From Apium graveolens (Eukaryota > Streptophyta > Magnoliopsida > Apiales > Apiaceae): 64,000 nucleotides of DNA. The notes below the pieces were generated by a model that saw only the letters and a list, made by a program, of their open reading frames with translations, was not told the DNA's origin and did no database searches. Within the stretch, counting starts at the first letter, position 1. Each line of letters begins with the position of its first letter. The stretch spans positions 30,034 to 94,033 of the forward strand of contig NW_027417687.1 in the NCBI RefSeq assembly GCF_009905375.1, read 5' to 3'. Of this stretch, positions 1 to 12,028 are shown piece by piece. The translations under genes were made by a program, and so were the position numbers.

Positions 1-310
1 CAACAAAGCATGATGAAGGAACGGATGAAGCTTTGCCACTCAGCTCAACAACCAGCATGGGCTGACCTATTTTGGCTTATATAATTAATAATTCGACTTT
101 TGGCTTGCAAGTTTTTACCTTTCACTTGAAAGGGTTTTTCTTGCTTTAAGCACTTAGGATTTTATTTTCCTATTTGGATTCTGTTTTTATATGTTTTCTA
201 TTTGGATTTGGATTTTAAATTTGTTTCCTGAAAGGATTCAGATATTGGCTAATTCAAGCTGATATTGAATTTCTCTTGGAATTCTGTTGGGTTTAGGTTA
301 TTGGTTAAGC

Positions 311-323
311 CTATAAATACCCC
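311..323 (+). promoter_or_regulatory. TATA-like box in the LTR-like flank
   Basis: CTATAAATACCCC matches the plant TATA consensus TATAAATA. If the flank is an LTR, this would be the U3 core promoter and transcription would start about 30 bases downstream, near 345. No coding region follows, only the satellite, so any transcript would read into the repeat array on its plus strand. Confidence 0.4.
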
Positions 324-399
324 TCTCATGTAATGTTTTAAGATATATGTGATGATTATGTTTTGAGATAAACTATGATTAGTTTTCTTTCTTCTAAAC

Positions 400-500
400 T
401 TCAATTACTGGATTGTTTTGAAGGTTAGATTCAAATTACTTAGTCTCTGGATTGATCTAAGGAATTTGAGATTCAAAGTTCATGTTTCTGGATTGATCGT
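400..500 (+). repeat. Three degenerate ~40-bp direct repeats in the LTR-like flank
   Basis: The core CTGGATTG occurs at about 408, 447 and 488 (spacing 39 and 41). It is preceded by related TTCAA-containing sequence, and AGATTCAAA occurs twice. The copies are imperfect. Short internal repeats are common in LTR U5 regions; no function can be inferred. Confidence 0.5.
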
Positions 501-539
501 GTTCATTGAAATATCCTTTTCTTCTTGTTTTTGTTACTT

Positions 540-555
540 TGTGGTGCGATCCACA
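540..555. repeat. Inverted repeat at the flank/satellite boundary
   Basis: TGTGG-TGCGAT-CCACA has perfect 5-bp arms around a 6-bp loop, ending two to three bases before the satellite begins. It may belong to the terminal region of the LTR-like element. It is short enough to be a coincidence. Confidence 0.4.
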
Positions 556-557
556 TC

Positions 558-736
558 AAAGTGGCATTAATAGGTGGTAAAAGGATGTCAAATTGGATGT
601 ATATGATGATAACAAGTTAATTGTTGTATATATGGTGGAAAGTGACTCTTATAAGGGGCAAAGTGACTCTAATGTAATGAAAAGTGACTTTACATGGTTG
701 ATTAGAACCAAATTTGGAACAAAATTGACCTGTATG
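558..736 (+). repeat. Type A monomer (reference copy)
   Basis: 179 bp. It is diagnosed by GATGATAAC near base 45 of the monomer, GTAATGAAAAGTGACTTTAC instead of the ATATGGTGAAAAG form, and ACCAAATTTGGAAC near the end. A complete A monomer occurs only in tetramers. In trimers only its first part survives, fused to B. Confidence 0.9.
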
Positions 737-914
737 AAAGTGGAACTAAGAGGTGGTAAAAGGATGTCAGATTGGATGTATATGATGTTAATATTTTAAT
801 TGTTGTATATATGCTGGAATGTGACTCTTATAGGGTGCAAAGTTACTCTAATATGGTGAAAAGTGACTTACATGGTTAATAAAACCAAAATGTGGACCAA
901 AATTGACTTGTATG
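737..914 (+). repeat. Type B monomer (reference copy)
   Basis: 178 bp. It is diagnosed by GGAACTAAGAGG at the start, GATGTTAATATTTTAATTG, ATGCTGGAATGTGACTC, AAAGTTACTC and AAAATGTGGACC. Complete B monomers also occur only in tetramers. Confidence 0.9.
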
Positions 915-1094
915 AATGTGGCACTAAGAGGTGGTAAAAGGATTTCTAATTGCATATACATGATGTTAACATGTTAATTGTACCAATATATGATAGTAAG
1001 TGAGTATTATAAGGTGCAAAGTGACTCTAATATGGTAAGAAGTCACTTACATGATTGCTTAGAGCCAAAATATGGCCCAAAATTGACTTGTTGA
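915..1094 (+). repeat. Type C monomer (reference copy, alpha-like)
   Basis: 180 bp. It is diagnosed by GGATTTCTAATTGCAT, TTGTACCA, GAGAAGTCACTTACATGATTG (AAGAAGTCAC in this copy) and ATGGCCCAAAATTG. Three C subtypes recur. The alpha-like form has ATGATAGTAAGTGA and GATTGCTTAGA. The beta-like form has GACATGTGATAAAAGG. The gamma-like form has ATGGTAATTTTACCAT. Confidence 0.9.
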
Positions 1095-1274
1095 AAAGGG
1101 GTACCAAGAGGTGGTTAAAGGATGTCTAATTGCATATACATGATGTTAACATGTTAATTGTATAAATATATGGTGGCAAGTGACCCTTATAGGGTGCAAA
1201 GTGACTCTAATATGGTGAAAAGTGACTTACATGGTTGATTAGAGCCAAAATGTGGAACAAAATTAACTTGTATG
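1095..1274 (+). repeat. Type D monomer (reference copy)
   Basis: 180 bp. It is the only monomer type carrying the KpnI palindrome GGTACC near its start. It also has TGTATAAATATATGGTGGC and AAAATTAACTTGTATG at the end. One D monomer closes every trimer and tetramer, so GGTACC occurs once per higher-order unit. Confidence 0.9.
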
Positions 1275-2885
1275 AAAGTGGCATTAATAGGTGGTAAAAG
1301 GATGTCAAATTGGATGTATATGATGATAACATGTTAATTGTTGTATATATGGTGGAACGTGACTCTTATAAGGTGCAAAGTGACTCTAATATGGTGAAAA
1401 GTGACTTACATGGTTAATTAGAACCAAAATGTGGACCAAAATTGACTTGTATGAATGTGGCACTAACATGTGATAAAAGGATTTCTAATTGCATGTACAT
1501 GATGTTAACATGTTAATTGTACCATTATATGATGGCAAGTGACTCTTATAAGGTACAAAGTGACTCTAATATGGTGAGAAGTCACTTACATGATTGATCA
1601 GAGCCAAAATGTGGCCCAAAATTGACTTGTTGGAAAGGGGTACCAAGAGGTGGTTAAAGAATGTCTAATTGCATGTACATGATGTTAACATGTTAATTGT
1701 ATAAATATATGGTGGCAAGTGACTCTTATAGGGTGCAAAGTGACTCTAATATGGTGAAAATTGACTTACATGGTTGATTAGAGCCAAAATGTGTAACAAA
1801 ATTAAATTGTATGAAAGTGGCATTAATAGGTGGTAAAAGGATGTCAAATTGGATGTATATGATGATAACATGTTAATTGTTGTATATATGGTGGAAAGTG
1901 ACTCTTATAAGGTGCAAAGTGACTCTAATATGGTAAAAAATGACTTACATGGTTAATTAGAACCAAAATGTGGACCAAAATTGACTTGTATGAATGTGGC
2001 AGTGACATGTGATAAAAGGATTTCTAATTGCATGTACATGATGTTAACATGTTAATTGTACCATTATATGATGGCAAGTGACTCTTATAAGGTGCAAAGT
2101 GACTCTAATATGGTGAGAAGTCAATTACATGATTGATCAGAGCCAAAATGTGGCCCAAAATTGACTTGTTGGAAAGGGGTACCAAGAGGTGGTTAAAGGA
2201 TGTGCATGTACATGATGTTAACATGTTAATTGTATAAATATATGGTGGCAAGTGACACTTATAGGGTGCAAACTGACTCTAATATGGTGAAAATTGACTT
2301 ACATGGTTGATTAGAGCCAAAATGTGTAACAAAATTAACTTGTATGAAAGTGGCATTAATAGGTGGTAAAAGGATGTCAAATTTGATGTATATGATGTTA
2401 ATATTTTAATTGTTGTATATATGCTGGAATGTGACTCTTATAGGGTGCAAAGTTACTCTAATATGGTGAAAAGTAACTTACATGGTTAATTAGAACCAAA
2501 ATGTGGACCAAAATTGACATGTATAAATGTGGCAGTAAGAGGTGGTAAAAGGATTTCTAATTGCATGTACATGATGTTAACATGGTAATTTTACCATTAT
2601 ATGATGGCAAGTGACTCTTATAAGGTGCAAAGTGACTCTAATATGGTGAGAAGTCACTTACATGATTGATTAGAGCCAAAATGTGGCCCAAAATTGACTT
2701 GTTGGAAAGGGGTACCAAGAGGTGGTTAAAGGATGTCTAATTGCATGTACATGATGTTAACATGTTAATTGTATAAATATATGGTGGCAAGTGACCCTTA
2801 TAGGGTGCAAATTGACTCTAATATGGTGAAAAGTGACTTACATGGTTGATTAGAGCCAAAATGTGGAACAAAATTAACTTGTATG

Positions 2886-3602
2886 AAAGTGACATTAATA
2901 GGTGGTAAAAGGATGTCAAATTGGATGTATATGATGATAACATGTTAATTATTTTATATATGGTGGAAAGTGACTCTTATAAGGTGCAAAGTGACTCTAA
3001 TGTAATGAAAAGTGACTTTACATGGTTGAATAGAACCAAATTTGGAACAAAATTGATATGTATGAAAGTGGAACTAAGAGGTGGTAAAAGGATGTCAAAT
3101 TGGATGTATATGATGTTAATATTTTAATTGTTGTATATATGCTGGAATGTGACTCTTATAGGGTGTAAAGTTACCCTAATATGGTGAAAAGTGACTTACA
3201 TGGTTAATAAAACCAAAATGTGGACCAAAATTGACTTGTATGAATGTGGCACTAAGAGGTGGTAAAAGGATTTCTAATTGCATGTACATGATGTTAACAT
3301 GGTAATTTTACCATTATATGATGGCAAGTGACTCTTATAAGGTGCAAAGTGACTCTAATATGGTGAGAAGTCACTTACATGATTGATTAGAGCCAAAATG
3401 TGGCCCAAAATTGACTTGTTGGAAAGGGGTACCAAGAGGTGGTTAAAGGATGTCTAATTGCATGTACATGATGTTAACATATTAATTGTATAAATATATG
3501 GTGGCAAGTGACCCTTATAGGGTGCAAATTGACTCTAATATGGTGAAAAGTGACTTACATGGTTGATTAGAGCCAAAATGTGGAACAAAATTAACTTGTA
3601 TG
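2886..3602 (+). repeat. Tetramer unit A-B-C-D (2)
   Basis: 717 bp with a complete A (GTAATGAAAAG) and B. C is gamma-like (ATGGTAATTTTACCAT). First of three consecutive tetramers. Confidence 0.9.
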
Positions 3603-4316
3603 AAAGTGGCATTAATAGGTGGTAAAAGGATGTCAAGTTGGATGTATATGATGATAACATGTTAATTGTTGTATATATGGTGGAAAGTGACTCTTATAAG
3701 GTGCAAAGTGACTCTAATGTAATGAAAAGTGACTTTACATGGTTGAATAGAACCAAATTTGGAACAAAATTGACCTGTATGAAAGTGGAACTAAGAGGTG
3801 GTAAAAGGATGTCAAATTGGATGTATATGATGTTAATATTTTAATTGTACATATGCTGGAATGTGACTCTTATAGGGTGCAAAGTTACTCTAATATGGTG
3901 AAAAGTGACTTACATGGTTAATAAAACCAAAATGTGGACCAAAATTGACTTGTGTGAATGTGGCACTAAGAGGTGGTAAAAGGATTTCTAATTGCATGTA
4001 CATGATGTTAACATGGTAATTTTACCATTATATGATGGCAAGTGACTCTTATAAGGTGCAAAGTGACTCTAATATGGTGAGAAGTCACTTACATGATTGA
4101 TTAGAGCCAAAATGTGGCCCAAAATTAACTTGTTGGAAAGGGGTACCAAGAGGTGGTTAAAGAATGTCTAATTGCATGTACATGATGTTAACATGTTAAT
4201 TGTATAAATATATGGTGGCAAGTGACCCTTATAGGGTGCAAATTGACTCTAATATGGTGAAAAGTGACTTACATGGTTGATTAGAGCCAAAATGTGGAAC
4301 AAAATTAACTTGTATG
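3603..4316 (+). repeat. Tetramer unit A-B-C-D (3)
   Basis: 714 bp with a gamma-like C. B carries a 3-bp deletion where TTGTTGTATATATG reads TTGTACATATG. Confidence 0.9.
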
Positions 4317-5030
4317 AAAGTGGCATTAATAGGTGGTAAAAGGATGTCAAATTGGATTTATATGATGATAACATGTTAATTGTTGTATATATGGTGGAAA
4401 GTGACTCTTATAAGGTGCAAAGTGACTCTAATGTAATGAAAAGTGACTTTACATGGTTGATTAGAACCAAATTTGGAACAGAATTGACCTGTATGAAAGT
4501 GGAACTAAGAGGTGGTAAAAGGATGTCAAATTGGATGTATATGATGTTAATATTTTAATTGTTGTATATATGCTGGAATGTGACTCTTATAGGGGGCAAA
4601 GTTACTCTAATATGGTGAAAAGTGACTTACATGGTTAATAAAACCAAAATGTGGACCAAAATTGACTTGTATGAATGTGGCACTAAGAGGTGGTAAAAGG
4701 ATTTCTAATTGCATATACATGATGTTAACATGTTAATTGTACCAATATATGATAGTAAGTGAGTATTATAAGGTGCAAAGTGACTCTAATATGGTGAGAA
4801 GTCACTTACATGATTGCTTAGAGCCAAAATATGGCCCAAAATTGACTTGTTGAAAAGGGGTACCTTGTGGTTAAAGGATGTCTAATTGCATGTACATGAT
4901 GTTAACATGTTAATTGTATAAATATATGGTGGCAAGTGACCCTTATAGGGTGCAAAGTGACTCTAATATGGTGAAAAGTGACTTACATGGTTGATTAGAG
5001 CCAAAATGTGGAACAAAATTAACTTGTATG
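4317..5030 (+). repeat. Tetramer unit A-B-C-D (4)
   Basis: 714 bp with an alpha-like C. D opens GGGGTACCTTGTGG, a small deletion replacing AAGAGG, but keeps GGTACC. Confidence 0.9.
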
Positions 5031-5395
5031 AAAGTGGCATTAATAGGTGGTAAAAGGATGTCAAATTGGATGTATATGATGTTAATATTTTAATTGTTGT
5101 ATATATGCTGGAATGTGACTCTTATAGGGTGCAAAGTTACTCTAATATGGTGAAAACTGACTTACATGGTTAATTAGAACCAAAATATGGACCAAAATTG
5201 ACTTGTATGATTGTGGCACTGACATGTGATAAAAGGATTTCTAATTGCATGTACATGATGTTAACATGTTAATTGTACCATTATATGTTGGCAAGTGACT
5301 CTTATAAGGTGCAAAGTGACTCTAATATGGTGACAAGTCACTTACATGATTGATCAGAGCCAAAATGTGGCCCAAAATTGACTTGTTGGAAAGGG

Positions 5396-5441
5396 GTACC
5401 AAGAGGTGGTTAAAGGATGTACCAAGAGGTGGTTAAAGGAT
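5396..5441 (+). repeat. 23-bp tandem duplication inside a D monomer
   Basis: The segment starting GTACCAAGAGG and ending TTAAAGGAT is present twice in direct succession (5396-5418 and 5419-5441). This makes the enclosing trimer 562 bp instead of 539. It is unique in the window and looks like a local slippage event. Confidence 0.95.
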
Positions 5442-6660
5442 GTCTAATTGCATGTACATGATGTTAACATGTTAATTGTATAAATATATGGTGGCAAGTG
5501 ACTCTTATAGGGTGCAAAGTGACTCTAATATGGTGAAAATTGACTTACATGGTTGATTAGAGCCAAAATGTGTAACAAAATTAACTTGTATGAAAGTGGC
5601 ATTAATAGGTGGTAAAAGGATGTCAAATTGGATGTATATGATGATAACATGTTAATTGTTGTATATATGGTGGAAAGTGACTCTTATAAGGTGCAAAGTG
5701 ACTCTAATATGGTGAAAAGTGACTTACATGGTTAATTAGAACCAAAATATGGACCAAAATTGACTTGTATGATTGTGGCACTGACATGTGATAAAAGGAT
5801 TTCTAATTGCATGTACATGATGTTAACATGTTAATTGTACCATTATATGTTGGCAAGTGACTCTTATAAGGTGCAAAGTGACTCTAATATGGTGACAAGT
5901 CACTTACATGATTGATCAGAGCCAAAATGTGGCCCAAAATTGACTTGTTGGAAAGGGGTACCAAGAGGTGGTTAAAGGATGTCTATTGCATGTACATGAT
6001 GTTAACATGTTAATTGTATAAATATATGGTGGCAAGTGACTCTTATAGGGTGCAAAGTGACTCTAATATGGTGAAAATTAACTTACATGGTTGATTAGAG
6101 CCAAAATGTGTAACAAAATTAACTTGTATGATTAATAGGTGGTAAAAGGATGTCAAATTGGATGTATATGATGTTAATAATTTAATTGTTGTATATATGC
6201 TGGAATGTGACTGTTATACGGTGCAAAGTTACTCTAATATGGTGAAAAGTAACTTACATGGTTAATTAGAACCAAAATGTGGACCAAAATTGACTTGTAT
6301 GATGTGGCAGTACGAGGTGGTAAAAGGATTTCTAATTGCATGTACATGATGTTAACATGGTAATTTTACCATTATATGATGGCAAGTGACTCTTATAAGG
6401 TGCAAAGTGACTCTAATATGGTGAGAAGTCAGTTACATGATTGATTATTGCCAAAATGTGGCCCAAAATTGACTTGTTGGAAAGGGGTACCAAGAGGTGG
6501 TTAAAGGATGTCTAATTGCATGTACATGATGTTAACATGTTAATTGTATAAATATATGGTGGCAAGTGACCCTTATAGGGTGCAAATTGACTCTAATATG
6601 GTGAAAAGTGACTTACATGGTTGATTAGAGCCAAAATGTGGAACAAAATTAACTTGTATG

Positions 6661-8455
6661 AAAGTGGCATTAATAGGTGGTAAAAGGATGTCAAATTGGA
6701 TGTATATGATGATAACATGTTAATTGTTGTATATATAATGGAAAGTGACTCTTATAAGGGGCAAAGTGACTCTAATGTAATGAAAAGTGACTTTACATGG
6801 TTGATTAGAACCAAATTTGGAACAAAATTGACCTGTATGAAAGTGGAACTAAGAGGTGGTAAAAGGATGTCAAATTGGATGTATATGATGTTAATATTTT
6901 AATTGTTGTATATATGCTGGAATGTGACTCTTATAGGGTGCAAAGTTACTCTAATATGGTGAAAAGTGACTTACATGGTTAATAAAACCAAAATGTGGAC
7001 CAAAATTGACTTGTATGAATGTGGCACTAAGAGGTGGTAAAAGGATTTCTAATTGCATATACATGATGTTAACATGTTAATTGTACCAATATATGATAGT
7101 AAGTGAGTATTATGAGGTGCAAAGTGACTCTAATATGGTGAGAAGTCACTTACCTGATTGCTTAGAGCCAAAATATGGCCCAAAATTGACTTGTTGAAAA
7201 GGGGTACCAAGAGGTGGTTAAAGGATGTCTAATTGCATGAACATGATGTTAACATGTTAATTGTATAAATATATGGTGGCAAGTGACCCTTATAGGGTGC
7301 AAAGTGACTCTAATATGGTGAAAAGTGACTTACATGGTTGATTAGAGCCAAAATGTGGAACAAAATTAACTTGTATGAAAGTGGCATTAATAGGTGGTAA
7401 AACGATGTCAAATTGGATGTATATGACGATAACATGTTAATTGTTCTATATATGGTGGAAAGTGACTCTTATATGGTGCAAAGTGACTCTAATATGGTGA
7501 AAAGTGACTTACATGGTTAATTAGAACCAAAATATGGACCAAAATTGACTTGTATGAATGTGGCACTGACATGTGATAAAAGGATTTCTAATTGCATGTA
7601 CATGGTGTTAACATGTTAATTGTACCATTATATGATGGCAAGTGACTTTTGTAAGGTACAAAGTGACTCTAATATGGTGAGAAGTCACTCACATGATTGA
7701 TCAGAGCCAAAATGTGGCCCAAAATTGACTTGTTGGAAAGGGGTACCAAGAGGTGGTTAAAGGATGTCTAATTGCATGTACATGATGTTAACATGTTAAT
7801 TGTATAAATATATGGTGGCAAGTGACTCTTATAGGGTGCAAAGTGACTCTAATATGGTGAAAATTGACTTACATGGTTGATTAGAGCCAAAATGTGTAAC
7901 AAAATTAACTTGTATGAAAGTGGCATTAATAGGTGGTAAAAGGATGTCAAATTGGATGTATATGATGATAACATGTTAATTGTTCTATATATGGTGGAAA
8001 GTGACTCTTATAAGGTGCAAAGTGACTCTAATATGGTGAAAAGTAACTTACATGGTTAATTAGAACCAAAATGTGGACCAAAATTGACTTGTATGAATGT
8101 GGCAGTACGAGGTGGTAAAAGGATTTCTAATTGCATGTACATGATGTTAACATGGTAATTTTACCATTATATGATGGCAAGTGACTTTTATAAGGTGCAA
8201 AGTGACTCTAATATGGTGAGAAGTCAGTTACATGATTGATTATTGCCAAAATGTGGCCCAAAATTGACTTGTTGGAAAGGGGTACCAAGAGGTGGTTAAA
8301 GGATGTCTAATTGCATGTACATGATGTTAACATGTTAATTGTATAAATATATGGTGGCAAGTGACCCTTATAGGGTGCAAATTGACTCTAATATGGTGAA
8401 AAGTGACTTACATGGTTGACTAGAGCCAAAATGTGGAACAAAATTAACTTGTATG
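6661..8455 (+). repeat. Decamer T-beta-gamma (tetramer plus two trimers), copy 1
   Basis: Tetramer 6661-7377 (alpha-like C), trimer 7378-7916 (beta C with GACATGTGATAAAAGG) and trimer 7917-8455 (gamma-like C). Total 1795 bp. The C-subtype order alpha-beta-gamma is the same as in the central nonamers, with one extra monomer. Confidence 0.8.
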
Positions 8456-10232
8456 AAAGTGGCATTAATAGGTGGTAAAAGGATGTCAAATTGGATGTAT
8501 ATGATGATAACATGTTAATTGTTGTATATATGGTGGAAAGTGACTCTTATAAGGGGCAAAGTGACTCTAATGTAATGAAAATTGACTTTACATGGTTGAT
8601 TAGAACCAAATTTGGAACAAAATTGACCTGTATGAAAGTGGAACTAAGAGGTGGTAAAAGGATGTCAAATTGGATGTATATGATGTTAATATTTTAATTG
8701 TTGTATATATGCTGGAATGTGACTCTTATAGGGTGCAAAGTTACTCTAATATGGTGAAAAGTGACTTACATGGTTAATAAAACCAAGATGTGGACCAAAA
8801 TTGACTTGTATGAATGTGGCACTAAGAGGTGGTAAAAGGATTTCTAATTGCATATACATGATGTTAACATGTTAATTGTACCAATATATGATAGTAAGTG
8901 AGTATTATGAGGTGCAAAGTGACTCTAATATGGTGAGAAGTCACTTACATGATTGCTTAGAGCCAAAATATGGTCCAAAATTGACTTGTTGAAAAGGGGT
9001 ACCAAGAGGTGGTTAAAGGATGTCTAATTGCATGTACATGATGTTAACATGTTAATTGTATAAATATATGGTGGCAAGTGACCCTTATAGGGTGCAAAGT
9101 GACTCTAATATGGTGAAAAGTGACTTACATGGTTGATTAGAGCCAAAATGTGGAACAAAATTAACTTGTATGAAAGTGGCATTAATAGGTGGTAAAAGGA
9201 TGTCAAATTGGATGTATATGATGATAACATGTTAATTGTTGTATATATGGTGGAAAGTGACTCTTATAAGGTGCAAAGTGACTCTAATATGGTGAAAAGT
9301 GACTTACATGGTTAATTAGAACCAAAATGTGGACCAAAATTGACTTGTATGAATGTGGCACTGACATGTGATAAAAGGATTTCTAATTGCATGTACATGA
9401 TGTTAACATGTTAATTGTACCATTATATGAAGGCAAGTGACTGTTATAAGGTGCAAAGTGACTCTAATATGGTGAGAAGTCACTTACATGATTGATTAGA
9501 GCCAAAATGTGGCCCAAAATTGACTTGTTGGAAAGGGGTACCAAGAGGTGGTTAAAGGATGTCTAATTGCATGTACATGATGTTAACATGTTAATTGTAT
9601 AAATATATGGTGGCAAGTGACACTTATAGGGTGCAAAGTGACTCTAATATGGTGAAAATTGACTTACATGGTTGATTAGAGCCAAAATGTGTAACAAAAT
9701 TAACTTGTATGAAAGTGGCATTAATAGGTGGTAAAAGGATGTCAAATTGGATGTATATGATGTTAATATTTTAATTGTTGTATATATGCTGGAATGTGAC
9801 TCTTATAGGGTGCAAAGTTACTCTAATATGGTGAAAAGTAACTTACATGGTTAATTAGAACCAAAATGTGGACCAAAATTGACTTGTATAAATGAGGCAG
9901 TAAGAGGTGGTAAAAGGATTTCTAATTGCATGTACATGATGTTAACATGGTAATTTTACCATTATATGATGGCAAGTGACTCTTATAAGGTGTAAAGTGA
10001 CTCTAATATACATGATTGATTAGAGCCAAAATGTGGCCCAAAATTGACTTGTTGGAAATGGGTACCAAGAGGTGGTTAAAGGATGTCTAATTGGATGTAC
10101 ATGATGTTAACATGTTAATTGTATAAATATATGGTGGCAAGTGACTCTTATAGGGTGCAAAGTGACTCTAATATGGTGAAAAGTGACTTGGTTGATTAGA
10201 GCCAAAATGTGTAACAACATTAACTTTGTATG
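8456..10232 (+). repeat. Decamer T-beta-gamma, copy 2
   Basis: Tetramer 8456-9172, beta trimer 9173-9711 and gamma trimer 9712-10232. Total 1777 bp. The gamma trimer is 521 bp because about 17 bases are missing around 10008 in its C monomer (CTCTAATATACATGATTG). Confidence 0.8.
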
Positions 10233-11310
10233 AAAGTGGCATTAATAGGTGGTAAAAGGATGTCAAATTGGATGTATATGATGTTAATATTTTAATTATT
10301 GTATATATGCTAGAATGTGATTCTTATAGGGTGCAAAGTTACTCTAATATGGTGAAAAGTAAATTACATGGTTAATTAGAACCAAAATGTGGACCAAAAT
10401 TGACTTGTATGAATGTGGCAATAAGGGGTGGTAAAAGGATTTCTAATTGCATGTACATGATGTTAACATGGTAATTGTACCATTATATGATGGCAAGTGA
10501 CTCTTATAAGGTGCAAAGTGACTCTAATATGGTGAGAAGTCACTGACATGATTGCTTAGAGCCAAAATGTGGCCCAAAATTGACTTGTTGGAAAGGGGTA
10601 CCAAGAGGTGGTTAAAGGATGTCTAATTGCATGTACATGATGTTAACATGTTAATTGTATAAATATATGGTGGCAAGTGACTCTTATAGGGTGCAAAGTG
10701 ACTCTAATATGGTGAAAAGTGACTTACATGTTTCATTAGAGCCAAAATGTGTAACAAAATTAACTTGTATGAAAGTGGCATTAATAGGTGGTAGAAGGAT
10801 GTCAAATTGGATGTATATAATGTTAATATTTTAATTGTTGTATATATGCTGGAATGTGACTCTTATAGGGTGCAAAGTTACTCTAATATGGTGAAAAGTA
10901 ACTTACATGGTTAATTAGAACCAAAATGTGGACCAAAATTGACTTGTATGAATGTGGCAATAAGGGGTGGTAAAAGGATTTCTAATTGCATGTACATGAT
11001 GTTAACATGGTAATTGTACCATTATATGATGGCAAGTGACTCTTATAAGGTGTAAAGTGACTCTAATATGGTGAGAAGTCACTTACATGATTGCTTAGAG
11101 CCAAAATGTGGCCCAAAATTGACTTGTTGGAAAGGGGTACCAAGAGGTGGTTAAAGGATGTCTAATTGCATGTACATGATGTTAACATGTTAATTGTATA
11201 AATATATGGTGGCAAGTGACCCTTATAGGGTGCAAATTGACTCTAATATGGTGAAAAGTGACTTACATGGTTGATTAGAGCCAAAATGTGGAACAAAATT
11301 AACTCGTATG

Positions 11311-12028
11311 AAAGTGGCATTAATAGGTGGTAAAAGGATGTCAAATTGGATGTATATGATGATAACATGTTAATTGTTGTATATATGGTGGAAAGTGACT
11401 CTTATAAGGTGCAAAGTGACTCTAATGTAATGAAAAGTGACTTTACATGGTTGATTAGAACCAAATTTGGAACAAAATTGACCTGTATGAAAGTGGAACT
11501 AAGAGGTGGTAAAAGGATGTCAAATTGGATGTATATTATGTTAATATTTTAATTGTTGTATATATGCTGGAATGTGACTCTTATAGGGTGCAAAGTTACT
11601 CTAATATGGTGAAAAGTAACTTACATGGTTAATAAGAACCAAAATGTGGACCAAAATTGGCTTGTATGAATGTGGCAATAAGAGGTGGTAAAAGGATTTC
11701 TAATTGAATGTACATGATATTAACATGGTAATTTTACCATTATATGATGGCAAGTGACTCTTATAAGGTGCAAAGTGACTCTAATATGGTGATAAGTCAC
11801 TTACTTGATTGATCAGAGCCAAAATGTGGCCCAAAATTGACTTGTTGGAAAGGGGTACCAAGAGGTGGTTAAAGGATGTCTAATTGCATGTACATGATGT
11901 TAACATGTTAATTGTATAAATATATGGTGGCAAGTGACTTTTATAGGGTGCAAAGTGACTCTAATATGGTGAAAATTGACTTACATGGTTGATTAGAGCC
12001 AAAATGTGTAACAAAATTAACTTGTATG
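11311..12028 (+). repeat. Tetramer unit A-B-C-D at the proximal/central boundary
   Basis: 718 bp. C is gamma-like, with GAATGTACATGATATTAAC. This is the last tetramer before the regular nonamer block. Confidence 0.9.

Larger units (their letters stand above)
1..557 (+). mobile_element. Probable 3' part of a plant LTR (retrotransposon LTR or solo LTR)
   Basis: This stretch shares no repeat with the satellite that follows. Seen: AT-rich, T-rich sequence without a long reading frame; a TATA-like box (CTATAAATACCCC) near 311-323; then a region with three degenerate copies of a ~40-bp motif; and an end reading CCACATCA at about 550-557, directly against satellite sequence. Plant LTRs commonly have a TATAAATA box, an R/U5 region of a few hundred bases and a CA end, which is the basis for the call. 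No primer-binding site, polypurine tract, coding domain or second LTR is visible, and the 5' end may lie outside the window. It could instead be another non-coding repeat or ordinary intergenic DNA. The strand is inferred only from the TATA position relative to the proposed 3' end. Confidence 0.45.
558..1274 (+). repeat. Tetramer unit A-B-C-D (1)
   Basis: 717 bp, the first unit after the flank. C is alpha-like (GATAGTAAGTGAG). Its first bases AAAGTGG are shared with every other unit, so the flank joins the array close to a monomer boundary as defined here; the boundary definition is arbitrary. Confidence 0.9.
558..12028 (+). repeat. Proximal zone: irregular mixture of tetramers and trimers
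   Basis: Units start at 558(T), 1275, 1814, 2347, 2886(T), 3603(T), 4317(T), 5031, 5593, 6131, 6661(T), 7378, 7917, 8456(T), 9173, 9712, 10233, 10772 and 11311(T), where T marks a tetramer of about 715 bp and the rest are trimers of about 538 bp. Order is irregular, apart from recurring tetramer-beta-gamma decamers (6661-8455 and 8456-10232). Sequence quality is good, with reading-length-consistent units and few odd indels. This zone touches the LTR-like flank and is therefore the edge of the array. Confidence 0.9.

Noticed and set aside
1..557. A protein-coding exon or tRNA gene in the flank.
   Set aside because: No frame of useful length, no splice-site pattern with coding bias, and no tRNA A/B-box structure could be recognised.
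593..799. A 68-codon plus-strand reading frame that recurs at 2921, 3638, 4352, 6696, 8491 and 11346, with a related 70-codon frame at 55561.
   Set aside because: It simply spans the A/B boundary of each tetramer and exists because that register lacks a stop. It moves with the repeat, is lost in every trimer, and has no signal, domain or initiation context. It is a repeat shadow, not a gene.
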